This document shows, one piece after another, positions 37,187 to 45,307 of a stretch of 64,000 nucleotides of DNA. Numbering within the stretch: position 1 is the first letter of the stretch; each line of letters starts with the position of its first letter. The translations under genes were made by a program, and so were the position numbers. The stretch lies in the NCBI RefSeq assembly GCF_003987335.1, contig NZ_PIPK01000001.1, positions 372,001 through 436,000 on the forward strand, in the 5' to 3' direction. The notes beneath the pieces were generated by a model, which saw only the letters and a list, made by a program, of their open reading frames with translations, made no database searches and was not told the DNA's origin. This DNA is from Aliidiomarina maris. GTDB taxonomy: Bacteria > Pseudomonadota > Gammaproteobacteria > Enterobacterales > Alteromonadaceae.

Positions 37187-39004
37187 CGCACGCAACTTGA
37201 CTGGGCGCACAGGCTTATACAGCACCGGCAATTGAGCCTGCTGCAATGCCTGCTTAAGCTCAGGGCTGTGGTTGGCGGTAATCATCAGCATTGGCGGCAG
37301 CGGCGCTTGCGTACTTTTGCGCCAATGATGAACCCACTCCAACCCGGTTGACTGCGACGTTGGCGCATTCATTTGCCAGCCCGACAGTGCCGCATGCGGC
37401 GTTGCCAAATCGGTGTGAGCATCCACCACCGACCCGCCTGGCGCCAGATGATAATCAATTACGACAAAATCAAACGGGTTCACCTCCAGTGGCGCTTGGT
37501 GAAATACCGAAACCCGATACCCCCATCCAACCAGCAGGGTTTCCATCGCCGCACACACCGCTGGATCATTATCAATAACGGCAACATGCAACCCCCGTGT
37601 TGAATCACCCACCTCGCCCACCGTGCGTAGCGCTGTGGGTTCAGGGGCCGCGCAGATGGGTACTTGCACACTGAATACTGACCCCGCGCCTAGCGAGGAA
37701 CGTACCGTCACCGGATGGTCAAGCAACTGACTGAGCTTATCAACTATCGCCAGCCCCAAGCCCAAGCCGTTATCGGACTGATCGCGCGCTTGGGGCAGTC
37801 GGTGAAACTCGCGAAAAATATGTCCTAGCGCGGCCTCGTCCATGCCGCTGCCGTTATCCAGCACCTGAATTTCAACATATCGGCGCCCATCATGGTGCCG
37901 CCGTCGGCTACCAAGCAGCACCTTACCACCGGTTTCGGTGTAGCGAAGAGCATTACTTAGTAAATTGCGCAACAACCGACTTAACAACGCGGCATCGGTC
38001 ATCACCCATACCCTTTGGGCGACACAGTTCAACACCCGGTCTTTGTGGGCTGCTAATGGTTGGTGTTGTTCATCCAGATTGGCCAACAACGTCGGCAACG
38101 CAATCGGTTCTTTATCCGCTTTCAGTACCCCAGCGTCCAGCTTGGAAATATCAATCAAAGTGCGCAGCAACTCTTCGACATCGTCCAACGAGCGGCTGGC
38201 GGAGCCGACCAACTGCGTCATCTTGGCACTCATCGGCTGCTCCTGCATTGCCCCGTGAAACAAGCGAGCAGCGTTCAGTGGCTGCAGCAAATCGTGACTC
38301 ACGGCGGCCAAAAACTTGGTCTTACTAATATTGGCTTGCTCCGCCGCGAGCTTCGCCGCTTGCAAATGTTGCTTGCTGCGATCTTCACTGCGCTTCAAAT
38401 CGGTGATATCGGTGTACAGCAACACCCGCCCACCGTCGCCGGTTAAGCGTTCACTCAGCTGGATCCAGTGGCCGTTGGTCAGCTGATAGACCCGGCTACG
38501 GCTTTGATTGTCACGCTGCCAATGCTGCACTAAATCGTACTCTTGAGCTTGCCATTGCAAGCGTGCTCTGGGCATCCCTATCTCGACTTTCAGCCCCAGA
38601 TCTTGCCAATACTCGCGAAAACGGTGGTTGAATAAACGAATCCGCTGCTCCGAGTCAAACAACACGAACGCATCGGAAATACTTTCAATGGCGTCCACCA
38701 AACGGCGATGCGCCAACCTCGCCGCTTGGTTGGCGCGGCGTAAACTGTCATTCGAACGACGCAGGGCATCCGACGTATGCGACAATTTTGCGGTGCGTTC
38801 GCGCACTTGCTCGGCGAGCACCGCAGCATGTTCGAATGCGGCATAAGGGGCCGATGCGGAGGTTGCCGAGCCGCCTGCGCCACTGTCTTCGACCCGCTCA
38901 ATCAACGCTCGATTAATTTTCTTCAGCCGTCGCAATTGCTCGGCTTGCGCTGCAATCAATGCGTTGGCTTCTGCCAGCGTGGTGGGTAATTTGGTATCAG
39001 ACAT
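37151..39004 (-). CDS. hybrid histidine kinase, NahK/ErcS'-like (coiled coil-PAS-HisKA-HATPase-REC)
   Basis: The 617-residue soluble kinase begins with a helical coiled-coil region (ANALIAAQAEQLRRLKKINRALIERVE). A PAS domain follows at about 110-225 (IESISDAFVLFDSEQRIRLFN). Next are HisKA with LAAVSHDLLQPLNAARLF (His237), an ATPase domain (VLDNGSGM, GLGLGLAIVDKLSQLL), and a C-terminal receiver (VVIDYHLAPGG). No transmembrane segment is seen. This layout and the adjacent FIST gene match P. aeruginosa NahK with NosP, a nitric-oxide-sensing pair. The start is 15 bases after the FIST gene. Confidence 0.92.
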   Translation of the reverse strand: MSDTKLPTTLAEANALIAAQAEQLRRLKKINRALIERVEDSGAGGSATSASAPYAAFEHAAVLAEQVRERTAKLSHTSDALRRSNDSLRRANQAARLAHRRLVDAIESISDAFVLFDSEQRIRLFNHRFREYWQDLGLKVEIGMPRARLQWQAQEYDLVQHWQRDNQSRSRVYQLTNGHWIQLSERLTGDGGRVLLYTDITDLKRSEDRSKQHLQAAKLAAEQANISKTKFLAAVSHDLLQPLNAARLFHGAMQEQPMSAKMTQLVGSASRSLDDVEELLRTLIDISKLDAGVLKADKEPIALPTLLANLDEQHQPLAAHKDRVLNCVAQRVWVMTDAALLSRLLRNLLSNALRYTETGGKVLLGSRRRHHDGRRYVEIQVLDNGSGMDEAALGHIFREFHRLPQARDQSDNGLGLGLAIVDKLSQLLDHPVTVRSSLGAGSVFSVQVPICAAPEPTALRTVGEVGDSTRGLHVAVIDNDPAVCAAMETLLVGWGYRVSVFHQAPLEVNPFDFVVIDYHLAPGGSVVDAHTDLATPHAALSGWQMNAPTSQSTGLEWVHHWRKSTQAPLPPMLMITANHSPELKQALQQAQLPVLYKPVRPVKLRALIQHLAGQAVG

Positions 39005-39019
39005 GGGCTATCACTCGGT

Positions 39020-40228
39020 TCAATGACGCTGACCTTCCACTGGTTTAGCGAGCACGACTCCAGTGAATGTCTGATTCACATGCACACCATGCAAATGCTC
39101 ACCATAGGTTGTAAAGCCGCTGACATGATGGCGACGCAGAAACGCAGACGCATCCGCCAGATGACCACGCGCCTCGTTCTCTAAGCGCCGCAACACACAG
39201 TCGCACGCAATGGTCAGCACCGGTTCGCCTATCCGGCGTTCAATCTCACTCAAGCGCGCCTCCAATGCGGGCAGCATCGGCTCTGGCTGCATCCGTGTGA
39301 GTACCGCACCATTACCCACTGCGCAATAAAAGGTTAAACTGGCGTCGTCGTTGACCCGCTGAATTGAGCGTATGTAATACTCATGCCCTACCTTCACTGC
39401 CAACGGGTGCATCGCGAACACCGTGGCATTCAACTGCGCCATCGCAACGCCTACTGCGTCGGCATAGGCTTGAGCCGCAGGCTCCGCATTCAGTTCAAAC
39501 ACCGTTCGGGTGTCCGCGTCCGCTTCGGTCACCACCAATTTTTCAGTCAGTGCGCTGACGTGCTGGGTTGAGAACACTTCAAATGCGAGGGCGGTACGCA
39601 CCAATACAATAACCGCCGCGTTGCTATGGAACGCCCCATCAAAATACACGTGGGTGGTTTGCAATTGGTTGTCGTCCCCTGCGGAACCCCCAAAGTGAGG
39701 AATTTTCCCCAATGCGCTTTGCAATGCGACCAACACCGTTTCTTCTTGGCTGGACAGTCCATCCAGCAAGGTAATTGCGAATACATTGTCATCACTAACC
39801 CGCTGAGGGTCGTCGCGACTGCGCCGCAACAGCGCGTCCACCAACTGTTGACCGCGTGCTAAATCAAACTCATGCAGCTGGGTGATACCACTAACCTGCA
39901 ACTGAAACGCGTTGCCCGCGAATAGCACCGCGCACAAAGTGCCATTTTCGTAGCCCAGCGTGGTGAGTTCACCGGCCGTGGTGCATCCGGCCACAGGGGT
40001 GTCGCCAAAGCATTGCTGAAAGCCTTCAGCCAACGCCGTCAATTGATACTCAGCGCTGCAAAAAAATAAGACACCGCCCAATTCACCAAACTGCTGTTTA
40101 CGTTGCAGTTCAGCCAATTGCTGAGCGATGTCCTGAACGGCTTCAACGCCGTGTTTATGTGCCGAGCGCAAGCTAACGATGCTCCCCGCAGCTGTCTGCG
40201 TCGCACTTACGTTTTTTGCCAGATTCAC
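39020..40228 (-). CDS. FIST-domain sensory protein (NosP-like)
   Basis: A 402-residue protein with FIST_N (about 30-240) and FIST_C (about 250-385) domains: VLFFCSAEYQL, VAGCTTAGELTTLGYENGTLCAVLF, LLDGLSSQEETVLVALQSALGKIPHFGGSAGDD, and a C-terminal FTTYGEHLHGVHVNQTFTGVVL. FIST proteins sense small ligands. NosP members bind haem and NO and control a co-encoded kinase. I start at the GTG at 40228, with GAGG six bases upstream. It is the first gene of a FIST-kinase operon, next to the aldehyde dehydrogenase. Confidence 0.9.
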   Translation of the reverse strand: MNLAKNVSATQTAAGSIVSLRSAHKHGVEAVQDIAQQLAELQRKQQFGELGGVLFFCSAEYQLTALAEGFQQCFGDTPVAGCTTAGELTTLGYENGTLCAVLFAGNAFQLQVSGITQLHEFDLARGQQLVDALLRRSRDDPQRVSDDNVFAITLLDGLSSQEETVLVALQSALGKIPHFGGSAGDDNQLQTTHVYFDGAFHSNAAVIVLVRTALAFEVFSTQHVSALTEKLVVTEADADTRTVFELNAEPAAQAYADAVGVAMAQLNATVFAMHPLAVKVGHEYYIRSIQRVNDDASLTFYCAVGNGAVLTRMQPEPMLPALEARLSEIERRIGEPVLTIACDCVLRRLENEARGHLADASAFLRRHHVSGFTTYGEHLHGVHVNQTFTGVVLAKPVEGQRH

Positions 40229-40242
40229 TGGGTACCTCAAAG

Positions 40243-40277
40243 CAACGAGTGGGATAACTACGTTACCCCACTCGTTG
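40243..40277. terminator. long hairpin between aldehyde dehydrogenase and FIST genes
   Basis: CAACGAGTGGG pairs with CCCACTCGTTG (11 bp), with an inner TAAC/GTTA extension. It follows the aldehyde dehydrogenase stop-side boundary on one side and ends only a few bases before the FIST Shine-Dalgarno. Without a T-run it may be a terminator, an RNA-stability element or a leader structure. Confidence 0.5.
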
Positions 40278-40299
40278 TAACAGGTCTACGCTGGTACCA

Positions 40300-41820
40300 T
40301 TAAAAGAAGCCCATTGGGTCGGTACTGTAACTGACCAACATGTTTTTGGTTTGCTGATAATGCGCCAGCATCATCAGGTGGTTCTCGCGCCCAACACCGG
40401 ACTTCTTGTAGCCACCAAATGCAGCATGGGCTGGATAATGGTGATAACAGTTGGTCCACACACGCCCCGCCTGAATGCCGCGACCCATGCGGTACGCTCG
40501 ATTCATATCTCGGGTCCACAAACCAGCGCCTAAGCCAAATTCACTGTCATTGGCCAGTTCGAGCGCTTCTGCTTCGTCCTTAAAGGTCGTGACCGACACC
40601 ACCGGGCCAAAGATTTCCTCTTGGAATACACGCATTTTATTGTCGCCTTTGAACAAGGTCGGCTGAATGTAGTAGCCCGTGGAGAAATCGCCTTCTAAGC
40701 TTTCTTTATCGCCGCCCATGAGTACTTCGGCCCCTTCTTCACGGCCAATATCGAAGTAGCTCATAATTTTCTCAAATTGTTCTTGAGAAGCCTGCGCGCC
40801 GACCATGACGTCGGTATCCAGCGGATTGCCGCGTTTAATTTTCTTAGTTCGCTCAATCACTTTCTCAATGAACTTGTCGTAAATGCTCTCTTGCACCAAC
40901 AACCGCGACGGACAGGTACAGACTTCCCCTTGGTTGAAAAATGCCAGCACCACCCCTTCAATGCATTTATCTAGATAGTCGTCTTCGTAGTTATAAATGT
41001 CTTCGAAGAAGACGTTCGGTGACTTGCCGCCTAACTCTACCGTAGACGGAATGATGTTCTCAGCCGCGCATTTAAGAATGTGTGCTCCGACTGGAGTTGA
41101 ACCAGTAAAGGCGATTTTAGCGATGCGCTTGCTGGTGGCCAACGCCTCGCCCGCCTCAGCGCCGTGGCCGTTGACCACATTCAACACCCCTTTTGGCAAC
41201 AAATCTTCAATCAGTTCGACAAACTTTAGAATCGACCATGGGGTTTGCTCTGCCGGTTTTAACACCACACAGTTGCCTGTCGCCAGTGCTGGTGCCAGCT
41301 TCCAAGACGCCATCAATAATGGGAAGTTCCATGGGATGATCTGACCCACCACACCCAGCGGCTCGTTGAAATGGTAGGCGACCGTGTGCTCATCAATTTC
41401 ACTGCTGGTTCCCTCTTGAGCACGGATCACACCAGCGAAATAGCGAAAGTGGTCCACTGCCAATGGCACATCCGCGTTCAATGTCTCGCGAATGGCTTTA
41501 CCATTATCCCAAGTCTCCGCCACTGCGATGGCTTCAAGGTTTTGCTCCAACCGATCTGCAATTTTCAGCAATAGGTTGGAACGTTCAGTAACCGAGGTTT
41601 TGCCCCATGCGTCTTTCGCTGCTTGGGCTGCATCGATGGCCTTATTGATATCGTCCTCGTCGGAGCGCGGAATTCGGCAAAAGGCTTTGCCCGTTACTGG
41701 CGAAATATTGTCAAAGTACTTGCCATTGACCGGTGCGACCCACTCGCCATTAATGAAGTTGCCATAGGTTTCTTTTGCGTTAATCAACGCGCCGTCGGAA
41801 TTGGGTTGTGCGTAAATCAT
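40300..41820 (-). CDS. NAD-dependent acetaldehyde/aldehyde dehydrogenase (ExaC-like)
   Basis: The 506-residue ALDH-superfamily enzyme oxidises aldehydes to acids. Motifs are [41 protein letters not shown] (NAD binding), [15 protein letters not shown] (Glu general base) and the catalytic Cys in [17 protein letters not shown]. The [12 protein letters not shown] form and C-terminal [16 protein letters not shown] are typical of the ExaC/AldB-type acetaldehyde dehydrogenases. It is adjacent to the FIST-kinase-regulator set, like exaC beside the erc genes, which suggests alcohol/aldehyde or NO-responsive control. AGG precedes the ATG. Confidence 0.94.
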   Translation of the reverse strand: MIYAQPNSDGALINAKETYGNFINGEWVAPVNGKYFDNISPVTGKAFCRIPRSDEDDINKAIDAAQAAKDAWGKTSVTERSNLLLKIADRLEQNLEAIAVAETWDNGKAIRETLNADVPLAVDHFRYFAGVIRAQEGTSSEIDEHTVAYHFNEPLGVVGQIIPWNFPLLMASWKLAPALATGNCVVLKPAEQTPWSILKFVELIEDLLPKGVLNVVNGHGAEAGEALATSKRIAKIAFTGSTPVGAHILKCAAENIIPSTVELGGKSPNVFFEDIYNYEDDYLDKCIEGVVLAFFNQGEVCTCPSRLLVQESIYDKFIEKVIERTKKIKRGNPLDTDVMVGAQASQEQFEKIMSYFDIGREEGAEVLMGGDKESLEGDFSTGYYIQPTLFKGDNKMRVFQEEIFGPVVSVTTFKDEAEALELANDSEFGLGAGLWTRDMNRAYRMGRGIQAGRVWTNCYHHYPAHAAFGGYKKSGVGRENHLMMLAHYQQTKNMLVSYSTDPMGFF

Positions 41821-41936
41821 CTGAACCTGCCTCGTGTTGTAACCCGATGAGCCTCAGCTCAGGGCAATAAAGAAAAAACAACGTTGGAATCTAGTTCAGA
41901 CTAGCCAAGGTAAGCGCCCCCTGCCACTGGGCGAAA

Positions 41937-41968
41937 GGATGATTTTGCCATCCTCCTAAAGTAGGAGG
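41937..41968 (-). terminator. overlapping hairpins after the HTH gene
   Basis: On the minus strand CCTCCTA-CTT-TAGGAGG (41952-41968) is followed by GGATG-GCAAAAT-CATCC (41937-41953), and then TTTCG. The two share bases and cannot both be complete. Probably the end of the transcript that starts before the copper-receptor pseudogene. Confidence 0.45.
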
Positions 41969-41982
41969 TGCGCCAAGCGCAT

Positions 41983-42177
41983 TTATTGAGGGCGCTTTTT
42001 CTGCAGCTTTCGTTGCAACGTGCGCCGGTGCATATTCAGCGCCCGTGCCGTCGCCGAAATGTTGTTGTCGTGTGCCGCAAGGGTTTGATGAATAAGCTCC
42101 CACTCCAGTGCATCCACACTGATCAGCTGCTCCGGCATGCTTACGGCAGACGTGTTATCGCCCTGCAATTCACGCAC
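41983..42177 (-). CDS. lone Fis-type HTH protein resembling the C-terminal domain of RegA/PrrA/ActR
   Basis: A 64-residue frame starts at GTG 42177, overlapping the stop of the upstream membrane-protein gene, with AGG nine bases before. It contains VDALEWELIHQTLAAHDNNISATARALNMHRRTLQRKLQKKRP. This is nearly the textbook DNA-binding domain of the redox regulators RegA/PrrA/ActR, but no receiver domain precedes it. The frame stays open further upstream (to about 42387) in an antisense-looking composition, so a longer product is unlikely. It is either a free-standing small regulator or the relic of a truncated RegA. Confidence 0.65.
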   Translation of the reverse strand: MRELQGDNTSAVSMPEQLISVDALEWELIHQTLAAHDNNISATARALNMHRRTLQRKLQKKRPQ

Positions 42178-42634
42178 TAAGGCTAACCTGTTGTTGCAAC
42201 TGCCGATGCAAACCATCCAATTCAATCGCTTGTTGCTGCTGCGTCTGAATTTGACTTGCGACGGCGCGCAAATCATCAAGCAATACCCTGACCTGCTGAA
42301 TGGGAGGAGCCAGCGCTCGCACTGCCTCATCTTGTGGATGCGACTCCTCAAGCTCATCGTACAGCAAACCAAAGAACACACGGTCATCGGCGCTGCCCGA
42401 GTGACCCACGCGCCCCAGTAATATTAAGGTAATTAAAAGCGTCAAGCTTAGCCCAAATAGCAACCACCAACGCCAGCTGACATCCAGACCAGAACTGGCT
42501 AATTGCTGGTACATATCCGCCATCGCCCAAGTTACCTGCACATGAGTCAGTATCGCCATAAGCAATAGCCACGCACTGGTACCGGCTAATAACGTGCTTA
42601 AATAAAGGTTGGCTGTTTTAGTTGCTTGTTGCAT
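42170..42634 (-). CDS. two-helix membrane protein with C-terminal coiled coil
   Basis: The 154-residue protein has two membrane helices (STLLAGTSAWLLLMAILTHV and WWLLFGLSLTLLITLILLG) around a short periplasmic loop. A cytoplasmic tail is predicted to be coiled coil (IQQVRVLLDDLRAVASQIQTQQQQAIELDGLHRQLQQQV). No kinase or other enzymatic domain is present. It starts three bases after the copper-receptor pseudogene and overlaps the start of the HTH gene. With that gene it would make a membrane signal module, or it may be what remains of a sensor kinase. Not recognised as a named family. Confidence 0.68.
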   Translation of the reverse strand: MQQATKTANLYLSTLLAGTSAWLLLMAILTHVQVTWAMADMYQQLASSGLDVSWRWWLLFGLSLTLLITLILLGRVGHSGSADDRVFFGLLYDELEESHPQDEAVRALAPPIQQVRVLLDDLRAVASQIQTQQQQAIELDGLHRQLQQQVSLSA

Positions 42635-42637
42635 GCA

Positions 42638-44370
42638 CTACCACTGATAAGTCCAATTTGCCCACAGCGTTCGACCGGGTTCCATAATCTGTGTCTGCGG
42701 AAGGTATCCTGAAATCATAACACCGCCACGGTTTAAATGCTCAGCATAGGCTTTGTCAAACACGTTATCGATACCAAAGCTCCAATGCATGCCATTGAAC
42801 TGCTGCCAGCTGGCATTGATCGAAACCGTTGTAAATCCGGCAGTGGGCCCAGTGTCGACACCCGCTATGGTCCCTTGGTTGAGCGCAACCCGATGTTGAC
42901 GAGCGGCTGTTCGCAATAGACCGCCCACTTGCAACGATTGGTAACGCCAGTTTAACCCGAGTTTAAGCTCAAGCGGTGGCTGTTGAGCCAAAGGTCCATC
43001 ATCACTCCGGTTGACGCCTTTGCTATATGCCAAGCTTGCTTGTCCCTGCCAATGCAAATTAAAGTCATACTGGTTATCCAACTCCAAACCAAAATGATGA
43101 ACATCTACGTTGCGCACAAGATCGGGCTGATCGTGCGTGCCCGCTTGCAGTAAAATATAATCACTGATATCGGCGTAAAACACGCTGATACTGGTCTGCA
43201 GCTCACGCCCCCATAATGTCTGACGGCGTGTGCTCGCTTGAGACTGCTCGCGATCGATAGTGGCTGTCATCGTCGTACGTAAGTCTTTGGCCTGCCAACG
43301 GTCGGCACGCACACCGCCAATGACCGCGTACTGCTCTGTTAAGGTATAACGAAGCTGACCAAAACTACCCCATTGAGACATTTGCGCATCAGTCCGACGC
43401 GCCATTTCCTGAACGGGCATGAGCGACTGGTTCATACTCATTCGTGCACGATGTGTATTACTTTGCCCATCAATACCAAGCTCCAGTTCAACCGCGTCAC
43501 TCAACGCCAAGCGACTACGAATCCGACCGCCGTGGGTTCGTCGGTCCGGATTACTCGCAGCGGGGTTCATCATCATACCCGGCGTAAATTGGCGTAAACT
43601 GAAATTATCCATCACGTGGTCGACGTAATTATAAAAATACTGTGCCTCTACTTGCTGCAGCCAGTCGGTTAAATCAGTACCACGATACCCCAAGGCCGTA
43701 CTTTCACGTCGAAATCGGCTACCATCCATACCTCTATCAGCGTACGCCGCCTCGCCATCGCTAAGCCCAAGACTAACGTTCACACGGTGTTGCTCACTTG
43801 GGGTCCAACCAGTTTGTAACGAGGTGTTCCAGTGTTCATAAGCGGAGTGTACACGATTGCCATTACCATCTTGATAGTCGTCGCTGCGAGCAAGATTCAC
43901 TGCGGTATTAAAAAAACCGCGGTCATGGGACCATGGGTAACGTCCTGAGGCCCTTTAATGACGGTCACGAAATCAAAGGCTTGAGGTGTAATATAGGCAG
44001 TTGGGGGATCCATTCGGCTTGGGCAACCACCCAGAGTGAACGCCCCATCAGTCAAAATAGTCAAGCGTGAGCCGCTCATACCCCGAAATACGGGATCACC
44101 ACTGGCGCCTCCCTTTCGCACCGTATGAAAACCTGTAATGGAACGAAGAAAGTCCGCGCCATCCTGCGCTGGCATCGGTTGACGGATCCGTTTTGTTGAC
44201 AATTCCACCACACCAGGCGAACTCATTAATTCACCGGTTACTTGGATGCGTTCAATAGAGCTCGTTGATTCACTCTCTTTGGTCTTAAGCACTTCACGGT
44301 CGCTTAGCTCGCCTGTATTAACCGTTGCGAGGGCTATAAACACAGATAAATGAGAGAGAGTGGCGGGCAT
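42638..44370 (-). pseudogene. TonB-dependent copper receptor (OprC/NosA-like), broken by internal deletion and frameshift
   Basis: The 5' part (44370 down to about 43897) encodes a signal peptide (MPATLSHLSVFIALATVNTG) and a plug domain: RQPMPAQDGADFLRSITGFHTVRKGG, SGDPVFRGMSGSRLTILTDG and VIKGPQDVTHGP. It then runs out of frame and stops after VFLIPQ. The beta-barrel part resumes in another frame at a GTG at 43900 (NLARSDDYQDGNG, later MDGSRFRRE, YNYVDHVMDNFSLR) and ends normally at 42638 with an aromatic terminus (WTYQW). Compared with OprC-type receptors, roughly 80 residues between plug and barrel are missing. The junction sits at GCGGT-TTTTTTA-ATACCGC, a small inverted repeat. Confidence 0.85.
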
Positions 44371-44505
44371 GGAGAGAATTCCTTGAAGCATGAGAAGATA
44401 ATTATGTTTATGCTAACAGTCTACCCAAATTGTCCCTTAAACAGCAGGCGGCATAGTGTCGCACTCCGGACTGAGCTATTCGTCTTCACTTTTTTCAAAC
44501 TTCAC
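44371..44505 (-). other. leader region of the copper-receptor pseudogene
   Basis: This region lies between the small-RNA terminator and the receptor start codon. A possible promoter is TTGGGT - 16 - CATAAT around 44400-44430. AAGGA lies nine bases before the ATG at 44370. Nothing else is seen. Confidence 0.35.
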
Positions 44506-44540
44506 AAAAAAAAGGCCAGCCCTCGCACAAGGAGCTGGCC
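44506..44540 (-). terminator. strong Rho-independent terminator of the small RNA
   Basis: On the minus strand GGCCAGC, a 13-base loop, GCTGGCC and then eight T residues. It stands upstream of the copper-receptor start codon, so transcripts from the Fur-box promoter should stop before reaching that gene. Confidence 0.88.
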
Positions 44541-44629
44541 GAACTTCCCGCATCGTGTAGATGCTTACTCTTCAAACTGAAACAACACTCGCACAGAAAA
44601 GACCAGGGAGTCAGTTCATGTTGCTTCAG
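44506..44629 (-). ncRNA. candidate Fur-regulated small RNA
   Basis: A self-contained transcription unit of about 120 bases. From the predicted start near 44628, the 5' segment CTGAAGCAACA (44629-44619) pairs with TGTTGTTTCAG (44587-44577), with one G-U, enclosing a 31-base loop rich in C and U (contains ACTCCCTGG). An unpaired AAGAGTAA-type stretch, a hairpin GCATC-GATGC (44550-44564) and a strong terminator follow. No reading frame longer than two codons starts within it. Promoter and Fur box are described separately. The sequence shows no clear match to the RyhB core, so it would be an analogue or a very diverged relative. Confidence 0.6.
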
Positions 44630-44634
44630 GGACT

Positions 44635-44667
44635 ATAATACAGATATAAAAATGAGAATCAATATCA
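44635..44667 (-). promoter_or_regulatory. promoter overlapped by a Fur box
   Basis: On the minus strand TTGATT (44657-44662), a 16-base spacer and TATTAT (44635-44640) form a promoter. The plus-strand sequence TGAGAAT-C-AATATCA (44653-44667) matches the 7-1-7 Fur consensus with one mismatch per half and covers the -35 element, where Fur would block RNA polymerase. Confidence 0.7.
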
Positions 44668-44798
44668 CTTGTGTTTTGTTTGCAATTATTTTGTGTTCAC
44701 ATTCCACACCTGTTTAAACGCAACGAAAATTAGCGCAACAAACGCAGATATGAGCAATTAATAAAGACAATTGGAATTTACATGCAGAAGCAAAAGAT

Positions 44799-44874
44799 TG
44801 GTGGGTGGTACTGGGCTCGAACCAGTGACCCTCGCCTTGTAAGGGCGATGCTCTCCCAACTGAGCTAACCACCC
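44799..44874 (-). tRNA. tRNA-Val (TAC), distal copy
   Basis: 76 nt with encoded CCA. The anticodon loop CTTACAA gives TAC. The D-arm has one base different from the other two copies (CAGTTGG instead of CAGCTGG). Confidence 0.97.
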
Positions 44875-44960
44875 AACGTGGTTGACCTTAAGGTCATAGC
44901 ATAACAAGGGGTTATGCCAGGGAATTTAGTGCGTACAAAATTTGTAGGCAAGTGAAATGC

Positions 44961-45036
44961 TGGTGGGTGGTACTGGGCTCGAACCAGTGACCCTCGCCTT
45001 GTAAGGGCGATGCTCTCCCAGCTGAGCTAACCACCC
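44961..45036 (-). tRNA. tRNA-Val (TAC), middle copy
   Basis: 76-nt cloverleaf with encoded CCA, anticodon TAC, 86 bases from the neighbouring copy. Confidence 0.97.
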
Positions 45037-45114
45037 ATCTTGGTGTTTCTCAGCATTTCTGGTGTGACACGCTTGCTACGATAGCATTAGAATATCACGA
45101 TTGCAGCCACAAAA

Positions 45115-45190
45115 TGGTGGGTGGTACTGGGCTCGAACCAGTGACCCTCGCCTTGTAAGGGCGATGCTCTCCCAGCTGAGCTAACCACCC
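45115..45190 (-). tRNA. tRNA-Val (TAC), proximal copy
   Basis: 76-nt cloverleaf with encoded CCA, anticodon TAC. First of the three-gene minus-strand operon. Confidence 0.97.
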
Positions 45191-45215
45191 ATATTTCGCT
45201 GGACTGCGGGGCGCT

Positions 45216-45243
45216 ATTATAGGGCGCTTCGAAAAGCTGTCAA
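45216..45243 (-). promoter_or_regulatory. promoter of the tRNA-Val operon
   Basis: On the minus strand TTGACA (45238-45243), 16 bases, TATAAT (45216-45221), then a GC-rich discriminator (AGCGCCCCGC). Same design as the tRNA-Ala/Glu promoter. Confidence 0.85.
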
Positions 45244-45307
45244 CTATAAATTTCCGCTAAAAAGCGCGAGTGCTGGATAATTGCGCAAACTGCACAAATA
45301 AACGCTA

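Noticed and set aside
41983-42387. A single 134-residue protein ending in the RegA-type HTH
   Set aside because: The upstream half of that frame is Cys/Arg-rich and antisense-like, and it overlaps a better frame (the membrane protein). The HTH part alone has a coupled GTG start.
44350-44580. 76-codon plus-strand frame opposite the small-RNA candidate
   Set aside because: It has no start signal and crosses the terminator hairpin. The minus-strand signals explain the region better.
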